Origin: Variovorax sp. V213
GTDB lineage: Bacteria; Pseudomonadota; Gammaproteobacteria; Burkholderiales; Burkholderiaceae_C
NCBI RefSeq assembly: GCF_041154455.1
Contig: NZ_AP028664.1
Coordinates: 1,675,001-1,739,000 of the forward strand
DNA: 64,000 nucleotides
Reading direction: 5' to 3'
Part shown: positions 1 through 9,689 of the stretch, piece by piece
How the letters are laid out: every line of letters starts with the position of its first letter
How positions within the stretch are numbered: the stretch's first letter is position 1
Program-made: the position numbers and the translations under genes
The notes under the pieces: model-generated
What the model was told of the DNA's origin: nothing
Databases searched by the model: none
The model's input: the letters and a program-made list of their open reading frames with translations, nothing else

Positions 1-587
1 TTGTCGGCCACCACGGCCTCGACGCCACCGGCTTCGAGTTCCTTGAGCGCCAGCGGCGTGGATTCGAAGCGCTTGATGTTGCCGCTCGACTTGCCCTGCA
101 GCTTGCCCACCACCTCGTCGCCCGTGGTGCCGTTCTGCACGCCGACCTTCATGGCCTTGATGTCTTCGAACCGGGCCACCGGCGCATCGGTGCGGACGGC
201 GATCAGCTGCTTCGCGTCGAAGTAGGGCTTGGAGAAGTCCATGGTCTGGCGGCGCTCGTCGGTGATGGTGATGGCCGAAACCAGCAGGTCGCGATCGCCC
301 TGGCCGAGCGCGTTGAAGATGCCTTCCCACGGCGTGTTGACGAACTTCACCTCGATGCCGGCCTTGCTTGCGATGGCCTTCACCACGTCGATGTCGAAGC
401 CGACAATCTCGCCCTTGTCGTTCTGCGACTCGAAGGGCGTGTAGGCCGCGTCGGTGCCCACCACGTAGACGCGGGCAGCGGGTGCGCCTGTCGGCGTGGC
501 TATGGGCGCCTGCTTGCCGCAGCCAGCCAATGCAAGGCTGGCGAGAAGGCCGGCGGCAATCAGCATGAAGCGGCGGTTGTCGAGCAT
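1..587 (-). CDS. Amino-acid ABC transporter substrate-binding lipoprotein (partial, 3' end outside window)
   Basis: Translation of the minus strand gives a type-3 periplasmic binding protein (the family that binds polar amino acids for ABC importers). The N-terminus has a hydrophobic stretch ending in the lipobox LALAGC, so it should be a lipid-anchored periplasmic protein. After the leader come typical family blocks: YTPFES, GFDIDVVKAIA, FNALGQGDRDLL, ITDERRQTMDFSKPY. The start is the ATG at 585-587, supported by AGGAGG six bases upstream. The 3' end lies beyond base 1, so length and the C-terminal lobe are unknown. It sits 26 bp downstream of the ATP-grasp/alpha-E gene in the same direction and may be co-transcribed. 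The exact ligand cannot be told from the sequence. Confidence 0.9.
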   Translation of the reverse strand, partial: MLDNRRFMLIAAGLLASLALAGCGKQAPIATPTGAPAARVYVVGTDAAYTPFESQNDKGEIVGFDIDVVKAIASKAGIEVKFVNTPWEGIFNALGQGDRDLLVSAITITDERRQTMDFSKPYFDAKQLIAVRTDAPVARFEDIKAMKVGVQNGTTGDEVVGKLQGKSSGNIKRFESTPLALKELEAGGVEAVVAD

Positions 588-613
588 GGGCTGCCTCCTG
601 GGAGAGAGCGTCA

Positions 614-3367
614 TCAGGCTCCGACGGAGCGCAGCGATTCGGAAGTGAGCGTGAAGTAGCGCGTGCCGATGGCGTCGGACACATGGTAGGCCGCCGTCTC
701 GCAATTGGCCAGTAGCTCGACCAGCGCAGGGTAGTTCGCGTCGGCTCCGGGCGCGCAGAGATGCTCGAGCGTCCAGTCGGCCGGATCGGGCAGCTCGTAT
801 GACAGCGCGGTGAGCTTGCCGGGCGCGCTGCCGGCCAGGCGCGCAATGCGCCCGCGCAGCGTTTGCGTGACCCACGCGAGCGAGCGCGGGTTCTCGGCAT
901 CGAGCACCAGCAGGTCGACCAGCGTGGCCACGTCGCGCCGCTGCTGGTAGCGGGCGTGAAAGGTGATGGTGCTGTCGAACAGCGCCACCATGGCTTCAAA
1001 GCCGCTCACTTCGTGCACCGCGCCGTTCTCGAAGCCGGCCTCCAGCGCGCTCGAGAGAAAGCCCAGGCGCTCGATGTGGCGGCCGATCGACAGCAGGCGC
1101 CAGGCGTCGTCGCGCGTCATGCGGTCGGTCTGCGCGCCGGTCATGGCGGCAAGCGCGGTGCTGGCGGATTCGAGCGCGCGCAGTGCCGCGCCGGTGGCAA
1201 AGCTGCCTTCGCCGGCCTGCTCGGCCGCGCGCCGCAGAAACTCGGCTTCGGCGCGCACGATCTGGTTCCAGTTGTCCTGCGAGAGGCGCTCGCGCACGGC
1301 GGCGGCGGCCTGCCGGATGCAGCGCAGGCTGAAGCCCACGCTGCCGCCGCGCTCCACATCACCGAGCTCGGCGACCAGCGCGCGTTCGAACACGCGGCGC
1401 GATTGCGGCGCGCTGGGCACGCCGGCCGGCACCAGCGCATTGCGCAGCGCCATGCGATGCAGCCAGTCGAGCAGCGGGCGCGACGACTGGTCTTCGCTGC
1501 CCAGCAGGTTGAGCGTGAGGCGCGCGAGGCGCACTGCGTTTTCCGCGCGCTCGGTGTAGCGGCCGAGCCAGAACATGTTCTCGGCCGCGCGGCTGGTCAC
1601 GGGCGCGCGGTGCCGCGCCAGCGAGGCCGGCGTGGCGTGCGGCTGCAGCAGCGTGGTGCGGTCGACCTCGCCATGCGTCTGCACCCATACGTCGGCGCTG
1701 CTGCCGCCGCGCTGCATGGAGGCGATCTGCGCATCGCGGCCCGCCAGCCGTGCCAGCCCGCCGGGCAGCACCCGCCACGACTGCGCGCCGTCGCTCACCG
1801 CGAAGACGCGCAGCAGCACCGCGCGCGGCGCGATGTGGCCGGGGCCCATGTCGTTGGCCCAGGTGGGCATCTGCGACAGTGGGAGGTAGCTCTGGATCGT
1901 GTGGGCTTCGCCCTCGCGCACGATGCGGCCGGCCCACTCGTCGAGCTGGCGCCGGCTCAGCTGGCTGCCCAGCACCGCGTCGAAGCTGGTCTGTCCGTCG
2001 AAGCCGGGATAGGTGGGCTTGATGGCGCAATCGCCGAGCTGCGGCAGCACCGCCTCGAGCGCGGCGCGCTCGCCGCACCACCAGGTCGGCAGCGCCGGCA
2101 GCTTGAGCTTTTCGCCGATGAGGCGGCGCGCAAGGCCGGGCAGGAAGCCCAGCAGCGCGGGCGATTCGAGGAACGCCGAGCCCGGCATGTTGGCCACCAG
2201 CACGTTGCCGGCGCGAATGGCCTGCAGCAGGCCCGGCACGCCGAGCGTGGAGTCGGGGCGCAGTTCGAGCGGATCGAGGAACTGGTCGTCCAGCCGCTTG
2301 ATGAGCCCGTGCACCGGCCGCAGCCCCTGCAGCGTCTTGAGATAGAGCCGCTGGTCGCGCACGGTAAGGTCGCTGCCCTCGACCAGCGTCACGCCCAGGT
2401 AGCGCGCGAGATAGGCGTGCTCGAAGTAGGTTTCGTTGTAGGGTCCGGGTGTCAACAGCGCGATGTGCGGCGGCACGCCGGCCGGGCACATGTGCTGCAG
2501 GCCGTCCATCATGGCGCTGTAGGTGGCGGCCAGGCGCTGTACCTGCAGGGCCTCGAAAGCCTGCGGAAACTGGCGCGCAATGGCGAGGCGGTTTTCCAGC
2601 AGGTAGCCCAGCCCCGACGGCGCCTGTGTACGCTGCGAGACCACCCACCAGTTGCCGTCGGGCCCGCGGGCGAGGTCGAAGGCCGCGATGTGCAGCCATG
2701 TGTCGCCGGGCGGCTTCACGCCGTGAAGGGCGCGCAGGTAACCGGGGTGGCCGCGCACCAGCGCCGCGGGCAGCAGGCCTTCGGCCAGCAACTGCTGCGG
2801 ACCGTAGACGTCGGCCATGACGCGGTCGAGCACGCGCACGCGCTGCAGCACGCCGGTTTCGATCTGGCTCCAGCTCTCGGGCGAGACGATCAGCGGAAAG
2901 AGGTCGAGCGACCAGGGGCGCTGCGGCCCGTTGGCGTCGGCATAGACGTTGTAGGTGACGCCGTTGTCCCGGATCTGCCGCTCCAGGCTGACCGCGCGCC
3001 GTGGCAGGTCGCCGAACCCTCCCGGGCCGAGCTGGTCGAAGAAGGCGTTCCACGCGGGCGTGAGGGGGGGCCTCTCGCTGGGGGGCTGCGCTGGCTGGAC
3101 AGCCTGGGACTGCGTTTGCGCTTGGGATGGGGCCTGCGGCGTGCCTGGCACCACAGCCGGGCGCTCCGCCGCGGCGTCGTAGAGCAAAGGCGTCATTGGC
3201 GCCATGGGCGGAATGCCCAAGGCAGGCCGCGCCGGCGCCGCAGGCGTGGCCTCGCCGCGCAGTTCGTCGAAGTGGCCGGGCAGGGCAGCCGGGGCGAGCG
3301 CGGACGCCAGGGCGGCTGGAAATTCCAGCGCCTGGGCGTCGAACAGGGATTCGTTCAAAGGTTCCAC
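614..3367 (-). CDS. Circularly permuted ATP-grasp / alpha-E fusion protein
   Basis: 917 residues. Residues about 1-100 are a Pro/Gln/Ala-rich linker-like region. Residues about 100-550 are a circularly permuted ATP-grasp domain (DUF404/DUF407 type), closely paralleling the separate protein at 9690-11189 (shared blocks NVY, PSGLGYLLENR, TPGPYNETYFEHA, LVEGSDL, RRLDDQFLDP). From about residue 590 it continues into an alpha-E domain that opens with ENMFWLGRYTERAENA, matching the start of the free alpha-E protein at 11229-12185. These families have been proposed from gene-neighbourhood work to form peptide or amide bonds together with transglutaminase-like proteins; no substrate is established. 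It lies 83 bp downstream of the transglutaminase/DUF2126 gene in the same direction. The fusion implies the two domains act as one complex. Confidence 0.9.
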   Translation of the reverse strand: MEPLNESLFDAQALEFPAALASALAPAALPGHFDELRGEATPAAPARPALGIPPMAPMTPLLYDAAAERPAVVPGTPQAPSQAQTQSQAVQPAQPPSERPPLTPAWNAFFDQLGPGGFGDLPRRAVSLERQIRDNGVTYNVYADANGPQRPWSLDLFPLIVSPESWSQIETGVLQRVRVLDRVMADVYGPQQLLAEGLLPAALVRGHPGYLRALHGVKPPGDTWLHIAAFDLARGPDGNWWVVSQRTQAPSGLGYLLENRLAIARQFPQAFEALQVQRLAATYSAMMDGLQHMCPAGVPPHIALLTPGPYNETYFEHAYLARYLGVTLVEGSDLTVRDQRLYLKTLQGLRPVHGLIKRLDDQFLDPLELRPDSTLGVPGLLQAIRAGNVLVANMPGSAFLESPALLGFLPGLARRLIGEKLKLPALPTWWCGERAALEAVLPQLGDCAIKPTYPGFDGQTSFDAVLGSQLSRRQLDEWAGRIVREGEAHTIQSYLPLSQMPTWANDMGPGHIAPRAVLLRVFAVSDGAQSWRVLPGGLARLAGRDAQIASMQRGGSSADVWVQTHGEVDRTTLLQPHATPASLARHRAPVTSRAAENMFWLGRYTERAENAVRLARLTLNLLGSEDQSSRPLLDWLHRMALRNALVPAGVPSAPQSRRVFERALVAELGDVERGGSVGFSLRCIRQAAAAVRERLSQDNWNQIVRAEAEFLRRAAEQAGEGSFATGAALRALESASTALAAMTGAQTDRMTRDDAWRLLSIGRHIERLGFLSSALEAGFENGAVHEVSGFEAMVALFDSTITFHARYQQRRDVATLVDLLVLDAENPRSLAWVTQTLRGRIARLAGSAPGKLTALSYELPDPADWTLEHLCAPGADANYPALVELLANCETAAYHVSDAIGTRYFTLTSESLRSVGA

Positions 3368-3450
3368 AGGGGATGGATTGTCACATTGCCGTCACGGGTG
3401 GTGTGAAGGCCGATGTGCCAAATGTCCCTTTGCGTCCTTTTTCCGGGTCC

Positions 3451-6400
3451 TCAGCGCCGCAAGTCCAGCGTGAAAGGGAATTCGCGGCTGCCCGCGAGTT
3501 CGATGGTGGCCGGCGGCGTGCGCATCAGGCCGGGCGTATGGCCCATCTCGGTGAAGCGCGACATGCGCCGGCTTTCCGCTTCGTAGGCATTGACCGGGAA
3601 GGTGTCGTAATTGCGCCCGCCCGGGTGGGCGACGAAATACTGGCAGCCGCCCAGCGAGCGCTTCATCCAGGTGTCGACGATGTCGAAGGTCAGCGGCGCA
3701 TGGGCGCCGATGCTCGGATGCAGCGCCGAAGGCGGGTTCCAGGCCTTGTAGCGCACGCCCGCGACGAACTCGCCCACGGTGCCGGTGGGCTGCAGCGGCA
3801 GCACCTTGCCGTTGACGGTGATCACGTGGCGGCTTTCGTTCAGGCCGGTGACGCGCACCTCGATGCGTTCGAGCGAGGAATCGACATAGCGCACCGTGCC
3901 GCCTGCCGAGCCTTCCTCGCCCATCACGTGCCAGGGTTCCAGCGCGTTGCGCAGCGAGAGCTCCACGCCCATGGCCTGCACCTGGCCCACCAGCGGGAAG
4001 CGGAACTCGAAATGCGGTGCGAACCAGTCGACGTCGAAGCCGAAGCCGGCCTGGCGCATCTCGCTGATCACGTCGTCGAAGTCCATCTTGACGAAGGTGG
4101 GCAGCAGGAATCGGTCGTGCAGCTCGGTGCCCCAGCGCGTGACGGGTGCCTTGTAGGGATCGTCCCAGAAGCGTGCCACCAGGGCGCGGATGAGCAGCTG
4201 CTGCGCAATGCTCATGCGCGCATGCGGCGGCATCTCGAAGGCGCGCAGTTCGAGCAGGCCGAGGCGGCCGGTGCTGGAGTCGGGCGAGTAGAGCTTGTCG
4301 ATGCAGAACTCGCTGCGATGCGTGTTGCCCGACACGTCGATCAGGATGTTGCGCAGCGTGCGGTCGACCAGCCAGGCCGGCATGTTCTGGCCGTGGATCT
4401 CGCGGTTCTTCGCGATTTCCTTCAGGGCGATCTCGAGCTCGTAGACCTGGTCGTTGCGCGCCTCGTCCACGCGCGGCGCCTGGCTGGTCGGGCCGATGAA
4501 CATGCCGGAGAACAGGTAGCTCAGCGAGGGGTGGTTGTGCCAGTAGAGCAAGAGGCTCGCGAGCAGCTCGGGCCGGCGCAGGAAGGGGCTGTCCGCGGGC
4601 GTGGCCCCGCCCATCACGAAGTGGTTGCCGCCGCCGGTGCCGGTGTGGCGCCCGTCTGTCATGAACTTCTCGGCCGAGAGGCGGGTTTCGAACGCGGCGT
4701 TGTAGAGAAACTCGGTGTGGGCGACCAGTTCTTTCCAGTTGTGGGCCGGATGGATGTTGACTTCGATCACGCCCGGGTCGGGGGTGACGGCCAGCATCTT
4801 CAGGCGCGGATCGCGCGGCGGCGGGTAGCCTTCCATCACGATGCGCATGCCCAGCTGCTCGGCCGTGGCCTCGACGGCCGCGACCAGGTCGAGATAGTCT
4901 TCCAGGCGCGCGAGCGGCGGCATGAAGACGTAAAGCACGCCCGAAGCGCTGCCCTTTTTCTCGGCCGAGGGGCCGTTGGCGCGGCGTGGGTCGCGCACTT
5001 CGACGCACAGTGCGGTGCGCGTGACCCAGTGGGCCGATTCGCCGCGCTGGGGCTGTCGCGTGGCCGCCGTCGCGGAGCGGTCGACCGCATCGGCCAGTGC
5101 CTTGCCGTCGCCTGCGGCCGCGGCGTCGCCGCCCGCGGTTCCACTGCCGCCCGGCGCCTGCATGCGCAGGGCCGCAGGCACCATGGGCGGCGCACCGAAT
5201 TCGTAGGGCACGGTGCCAAGATCGGCACCCATCGCTCCGCCGGCAGGCACGGCGTAGCGCGCGCGGTAGTCGGCCGAAGTCGGCAACGCGGCCCGCGGCG
5301 CGGTCGGGTCGCGCTCGACCAGGTAGGGGTAGTCGCCCTTGCTGGCCCAGGGCTGGGAGTCGAGCGGCAGGCGGTAGCCCATGGGCGAGTCGCCCGGGAT
5401 CAGGTAGAGCCGGTCGTCGCGCAGGAACCAGGGGCCGGTTTTCCAGCCCGGGCCTTCGAGCGCGGGGGCGTCGAGATTGGCGTTGGCGGGTTCGAGCGGC
5501 AGCATGTAGCCGATGACGGCGTCGAGCTTTTGCGTGAACACGCGGCGCAGGCGAACCCGCTCGAGTTCGTCGTCGAGCTTCGATTCGAAAGGGTCGACGT
5601 TGACCGGCAGGCGCCGTTCGCGCCAGAGGTAGTAATAAACGTCTTCGTAGCCGGGTTGCGCATAGCGCTCGGTGATGCCGAGCTTGTGCGCCAGCACGGT
5701 GGTGAAGCGGCGTGCGTCTTCGCTCGTGTAGTGCGTGGGCACGCGTTCGTCGGCAAAGAGTTCGGGGTTGTGCCAGAGCGTCTGGCCGTCGGCGCGCCAG
5801 AAGATCGAAAGTGCCCAGCGCGGCAGCTGCTCGCCCGGGTACCACTTGCCCTGCCCGAAGTGGAGAAAACCGCCCTGGCCGTATTCGGCCCGCAGCTTGT
5901 GGACGAGTTCGGTGGCATAGCCGCGCTTGGTGGGGCCGAGCGCATCGGTGTTCCATTCGGGCGCGTCGCGGTCGCCGGTGGCCACGTAGGTGGGCTCGCC
6001 GCCCATCGTGAGCCGCACGTCGCCGGCCGCGAGGCGCGCATCGACTGCGTCGCCGAGCGCAAGCACCTCGGCCCACTGTTCTTCGGTATAGGGCTTGGTG
6101 ACGCGCGGCGATTCGTAGATGCGCGTGACCTTCATCTCATGGCCGAAATCGACCTCGGCCTCGTCGACGCCGCCTTCGATGGGCGCGGCGCTCGACGGCG
6201 TGGGTGTGCACGCCAGCGGAATGTGGCCCTCGCCGGCCAGGAGGCCCGAGGTGGCGTCCAGGCCGATCCAGCCCGCGCCCGGCAGGAACACCTCGCACCA
6301 GGCATGCAGGTCGGTGAAGTCGACCGTGGTGCCGCTCGGGCCGTCGAGCGCCTTCACGTCGGGTGTCAGCTGGATCAGGTAGCCCGAGACGAAGCGCGCG

Positions 6401-6990
6401 GCCAGCCCGCAGTGGCGCAGCAGCTGCACCAGCAGCCAGCCCGAGTCGCGGCAGGAGCCGCTGCCGTTGGTGAGCGTTTCTTCCGGCGTCTGCACGCCGG
6501 GCTCCATGCGGATCAGGTAGTTGACGTCCTTCTGGACCTGCTGGTTGAGGCCGACCAGGAAGTCGATGGTCCGCTGCTCCTTGCGCTCGATCTTGTCGAG
6601 GTAGGCCGACAGGAGTGGCGTGGGTTCCTCGGTGACGAGGTATGGCGCGAGTTCTTCGGCCTGCGAGGCGGTGTACTTGAACGGAAAGTTCTCGGCCTGC
6701 GGCTCGAGAAAAAAGTCGAAAGGGTTGTAGACCGCCATCTCGACCACGAGGTCGACCGTGACCTTGAACTCGCGCGTCTTCTCGGGAAACACGAGCCGCG
6801 CCTGGTAGTTGGCGAACGGGTCCTGCATCCAGTTGACGAAGTGCTCGGCCGGTTCGACCTGCAGCGAATACGAGATGACCTTGCTGCGGCAGTGCGGCGC
6901 GGGACGCAGGCGCACGACCTGCGGGCCCAGCTGCACCAGGCGGTCGTATTTGTAGTGGGTGACGTGGTGGAGTGCGGCGTGAATGGACAT
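3451..6990 (-). CDS. Large transglutaminase-like protein with DUF2126
   Basis: 1179 residues. It starts with the bacterial transglutaminase N-terminal beta domain (about 3-90), followed by a transglutaminase-like cysteine-protease fold. Cys180 lies in GSGSCRDSGWLL, with the His in LHAWCEVF and the Asp in GLDATSG completing the triad. The remaining roughly 850 residues are the DUF2126 region, which itself has ATP-grasp/glutamine-synthetase-like patterns (for example MEGYPPPRDPRL, VIEVNIHP, GGGNHFVMGG). Family members travel with circularly permuted ATP-grasp and alpha-E proteins, as here. The expected role is making or breaking amide bonds in a peptide-like product, but the substrate is unknown. 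No signal peptide is seen, so it is probably cytoplasmic. Gly/Ala-rich residues near 610-650 look like an inter-domain linker. Confidence 0.88.
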   Translation of the reverse strand: MSIHAALHHVTHYKYDRLVQLGPQVVRLRPAPHCRSKVISYSLQVEPAEHFVNWMQDPFANYQARLVFPEKTREFKVTVDLVVEMAVYNPFDFFLEPQAENFPFKYTASQAEELAPYLVTEEPTPLLSAYLDKIERKEQRTIDFLVGLNQQVQKDVNYLIRMEPGVQTPEETLTNGSGSCRDSGWLLVQLLRHCGLAARFVSGYLIQLTPDVKALDGPSGTTVDFTDLHAWCEVFLPGAGWIGLDATSGLLAGEGHIPLACTPTPSSAAPIEGGVDEAEVDFGHEMKVTRIYESPRVTKPYTEEQWAEVLALGDAVDARLAAGDVRLTMGGEPTYVATGDRDAPEWNTDALGPTKRGYATELVHKLRAEYGQGGFLHFGQGKWYPGEQLPRWALSIFWRADGQTLWHNPELFADERVPTHYTSEDARRFTTVLAHKLGITERYAQPGYEDVYYYLWRERRLPVNVDPFESKLDDELERVRLRRVFTQKLDAVIGYMLPLEPANANLDAPALEGPGWKTGPWFLRDDRLYLIPGDSPMGYRLPLDSQPWASKGDYPYLVERDPTAPRAALPTSADYRARYAVPAGGAMGADLGTVPYEFGAPPMVPAALRMQAPGGSGTAGGDAAAAGDGKALADAVDRSATAATRQPQRGESAHWVTRTALCVEVRDPRRANGPSAEKKGSASGVLYVFMPPLARLEDYLDLVAAVEATAEQLGMRIVMEGYPPPRDPRLKMLAVTPDPGVIEVNIHPAHNWKELVAHTEFLYNAAFETRLSAEKFMTDGRHTGTGGGNHFVMGGATPADSPFLRRPELLASLLLYWHNHPSLSYLFSGMFIGPTSQAPRVDEARNDQVYELEIALKEIAKNREIHGQNMPAWLVDRTLRNILIDVSGNTHRSEFCIDKLYSPDSSTGRLGLLELRAFEMPPHARMSIAQQLLIRALVARFWDDPYKAPVTRWGTELHDRFLLPTFVKMDFDDVISEMRQAGFGFDVDWFAPHFEFRFPLVGQVQAMGVELSLRNALEPWHVMGEEGSAGGTVRYVDSSLERIEVRVTGLNESRHVITVNGKVLPLQPTGTVGEFVAGVRYKAWNPPSALHPSIGAHAPLTFDIVDTWMKRSLGGCQYFVAHPGGRNYDTFPVNAYEAESRRMSRFTEMGHTPGLMRTPPATIELAGSREFPFTLDLRR

Positions 6991-7102
6991 GCGTTTTGTG
7001 TGCAGTACTGCGAGATTGCATCGAAAAGATGTCTCTTGTGAGACGCATACTAGCCCAGAAGCAAAGCAATTAACGCGCCATTGAGCGTCGGCCTGGGAGG
7101 GT
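6991..7102. promoter_or_regulatory. Divergent intergenic region, transglutaminase / comEC
   Basis: 112 bp between divergent starts. It is less GC-rich than the flanking genes and contains a small inverted repeat, GTCTC-ttgt-GAGAC, at 7031-7044. GGGAGG at 7095-7100 can serve as ribosome binding site for comEC. I could not assign -35/-10 boxes with confidence. Confidence 0.4.
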
Positions 7103-9610
7103 TTGCATCATGTGTTCCGGAGTTTGCCGTTGACGCCGGCGCGGGCGTCCGGTGTCGTCATGGCCGGGTCGTGGGCCTTTGCCGCGCTGGGCGGAACGCT
7201 GCTCGGCGCTGCATGGCAGTTGCATCAGGCGCGGCTGTGGAGCGGGGGTGCCTATGCGGCCTTGTTCTTCGCAGGCCTCGCGGGGCTGGCCGCGCTCTCG
7301 CGGCGATGGCGGCCGATGTTTCATTGGCTTCATGCATGGCGCATGCCGGCCGGGCTGCCGGTGATCGTGGCCCTGGCCTGCGGAGCCTTCGCCGGAGGCG
7401 GGCTCGCAGGGTGGCGGGCGGCTGCCCATGCGAGCGGCGCACTGGACCCGGCCATCGAAGGACGAGACCTGCAGGTGGTGGGCGTGGTGGCGCAGATGCC
7501 CCAGCGCAACGAGGGCGGTACGCGGTTTCGGCTCGACGTGGAATCGGCCCGCTGGGCCGATGAGCCCCTCGCATCGCCACCGCGTGTTCCGGCGCGCGTC
7601 GCACTCGGCTGGTATCGCGACGACACCAGCCTCTGGGGACGTGCTCCCGAAGGGCGAGCCGCGGCCAGGGGAGACCCAGCCGTCCCGCTGCACGCGGGTG
7701 AACGCTGGCGCCTCACGGTCCGGCTCAAGGCGCCGCATGGCAATCTCAATCCGCATGGCTTCGATAGCGAACTGTGGATGTGGGAGCAGGGCGTGCATGC
7801 CAGCGGCTATGTGCGGACAGGGACTCGCGACGCGGCGCCGGCACGTCTGCAATCCACGTGGCAGCACCCCCTCGAACGTGCGCGCGAAGCGGTGCGAGAC
7901 GCCGTGTTCGAGCGCGTGGCCGACCCCCGGCAGGCGGGCGTGATCGCCGCACTCGTCACCGGGGACCAGGGCGCCATCGAGCGCAACGACTGGGACATTT
8001 TCCGCGCCACCGGCGTGGCCCACCTGATGTCGATCTCGGGCCTTCACATCACCATGTTCGCCTGGCTCGCGGCGCATGCGGTCGGCGCGCTATGGCGCCG
8101 CAGCGGCCGCCTGATGCTGCGCTTTCCCGCACCGCAGGCCGCGCTGGTCGGCGGCGTGCTCCTGGCCGGGCTCTATGCGCTTTTCAGCGGCTGGGGCGTG
8201 CCGTCGCAGCGCACGGCCTGGATGCTGGCCACCGCGGCGCTGCTGCGCCTCACGGGGCGGCGCTGGCCGTGGCCCCAGGTCTGGCTGCTGATCGCGGCGG
8301 TGGTGGTGGCCATCGATCCCTGGGCGCTGATGCAGGCCGGCTTCTGGCTCAGCTTCGTCGCGGTCGGGGTGCTGTTCACGACCGGCTTCATGCGGGCGGC
8401 CGACGAGAAGAGGGGGCCATCGGCGCGGCTGCTGGCGTTTTTTCGCGAGCAATGGGTGATCACGCTGGCGCTGACGCCGCTCGGCCTGCTGCTTTTCCAG
8501 CAGGTCTCGGTGGTTGGCCTGCTGGCCAATGCCGTGGCGATCCCCTGGGTCACGCTGGTGATCACGCCGCTGGCCATGCTGGGCACCGCTGTGGCGCCGC
8601 TCTGGGATGTTGCCGCATGGGCGGTCCAGGCGCTGGCCTTGCTGCTGCGGTGGCTGGCCGCATTGCCGTACGCCACGCTGTCGATGGCCGCTCCGCCGGC
8701 GTGGATGGCGGCCTGCGGCGTGGCGGGCGGCGTCCTGCTGGCCATGCGGCTGCCGTGGTCGCTGCGCACGCTGGGCTTGCCGTTCCTGCTGCCGGTGCTG
8801 CTGTGGCAGGCGCCCCGGCCGCCCGCCGGGGAGTTCGAGCTGCTGGCCGCGGACATCGGGCAGGGGAACGCGGTCCTCGTACGCACCGCAACGCACAGCC
8901 TGCTGTACGACGCGGGGCCGCGCTACAGCCTCGAAAGCGACGCCGGCCATCGCGTGCTCGTGCCCTTGCTGCGCGCCTTCGACGAACGCCTGGACATGCT
9001 GCTGCTGAGCCACCGCGACAGCGACCACACGGGTGGCGCGGCCGCGGTGCTCGCGATGCAGCCGCAGGCCGCGCTCCTGAGTTCGATCGAAGCCGGGCAT
9101 ACGCTGCAGTCGGTGCGCCCGGCCCGGCGCTGCGAAGCCGGCCAGCGCTGGCGCTGGGATGGCGTGGATTTCGAAGTTCTCCATCCTGTGGCCGCCGACT
9201 ACCTTTCCTTCACCAAGCCCAATGCCATTTCCTGCGTGCTGCGTGTCGCCAACGGCCGCGCCACGGCGCTGCTGGCCGGCGACATCGAGCGCCTGCAGGA
9301 AGCGGCGCTGGTGTCGCGAACCCCGGCGCTGCGGGCCGATGTATTGCTGGCGCCGCACCATGGCAGCAAGACCTCGTCGAGCGCGGTGCTGCTCGAGGCG
9401 GTGCGCCCGCGCATCGCGCTGGTCCAGGCAGGCTATCGCAATCGCTTCGGTCATCCGGCCCCGGAGGTGGTCGAGCGCTATGCTGCGCACGGCGTACGGC
9501 TGGTCGAAAACGTGCCCTGCGGCGCCGCTTCATGGCACAGCCGGGCGCCTGACGAGGTCGGCTGCGAACGGGAGCGCCAGGCCCGTTACTGGCACCACCG
9601 CCTGCCTTGA
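7103..9610 (+). CDS. comEC: ComEC/Rec2 family DNA-uptake channel protein
   Basis: 835 residues from the first possible start. The N-terminal part has transmembrane helices and a DUF4131-like soluble segment. The central 'competence' domain contains the typical VAHLMSISGLHITMFAWLA block and many further helices. The C-terminal 250 residues form a metallo-beta-lactamase-like domain with the metal motif SHRDSDHTGG and later LLAPHHGSKTSSS. ComEC forms the inner-membrane channel for single-stranded DNA in natural transformation, and the C-terminal domain is thought to degrade the other strand. The first codon here is TTG 7103, only two bases after GGGAGG. GTG 7112 (better spacing) or ATG 7160 are credible alternatives. 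It stands alone between the two ATP-grasp modules. Confidence 0.9.
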   Translation: MHHVFRSLPLTPARASGVVMAGSWAFAALGGTLLGAAWQLHQARLWSGGAYAALFFAGLAGLAALSRRWRPMFHWLHAWRMPAGLPVIVALACGAFAGGGLAGWRAAAHASGALDPAIEGRDLQVVGVVAQMPQRNEGGTRFRLDVESARWADEPLASPPRVPARVALGWYRDDTSLWGRAPEGRAAARGDPAVPLHAGERWRLTVRLKAPHGNLNPHGFDSELWMWEQGVHASGYVRTGTRDAAPARLQSTWQHPLERAREAVRDAVFERVADPRQAGVIAALVTGDQGAIERNDWDIFRATGVAHLMSISGLHITMFAWLAAHAVGALWRRSGRLMLRFPAPQAALVGGVLLAGLYALFSGWGVPSQRTAWMLATAALLRLTGRRWPWPQVWLLIAAVVVAIDPWALMQAGFWLSFVAVGVLFTTGFMRAADEKRGPSARLLAFFREQWVITLALTPLGLLLFQQVSVVGLLANAVAIPWVTLVITPLAMLGTAVAPLWDVAAWAVQALALLLRWLAALPYATLSMAAPPAWMAACGVAGGVLLAMRLPWSLRTLGLPFLLPVLLWQAPRPPAGEFELLAADIGQGNAVLVRTATHSLLYDAGPRYSLESDAGHRVLVPLLRAFDERLDMLLLSHRDSDHTGGAAAVLAMQPQAALLSSIEAGHTLQSVRPARRCEAGQRWRWDGVDFEVLHPVAADYLSFTKPNAISCVLRVANGRATALLAGDIERLQEAALVSRTPALRADVLLAPHHGSKTSSSAVLLEAVRPRIALVQAGYRNRFGHPAPEVVERYAAHGVRLVENVPCGAASWHSRAPDEVGCERERQARYWHHRLP

Positions 9611-9689
9611 AGACGTGTGGCTGCGCCAACATAGGGCTTTCACTGGCCTCGAACTTGCTAAGCTATGGCTCAAGGAGATTGGTCGTTCC

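Noticed and set aside
863..3406. 847-residue open frame on the plus strand opposite the ATP-grasp fusion
   Set aside because: The opposite frame matches a known family over its whole length, while this translation is Arg/Gly/Ala-rich without any domain. It is an antisense by-product of high GC.
3127..7041. 1304-residue open frame opposite the transglutaminase
   Set aside because: Composition is typical of an antisense frame and no motif is visible; the minus-strand gene is clear.
8090..9490. 466-residue frame opposite comEC
   Set aside because: Gln/Arg/His-rich antisense text with no domain; comEC motifs are on the plus strand.
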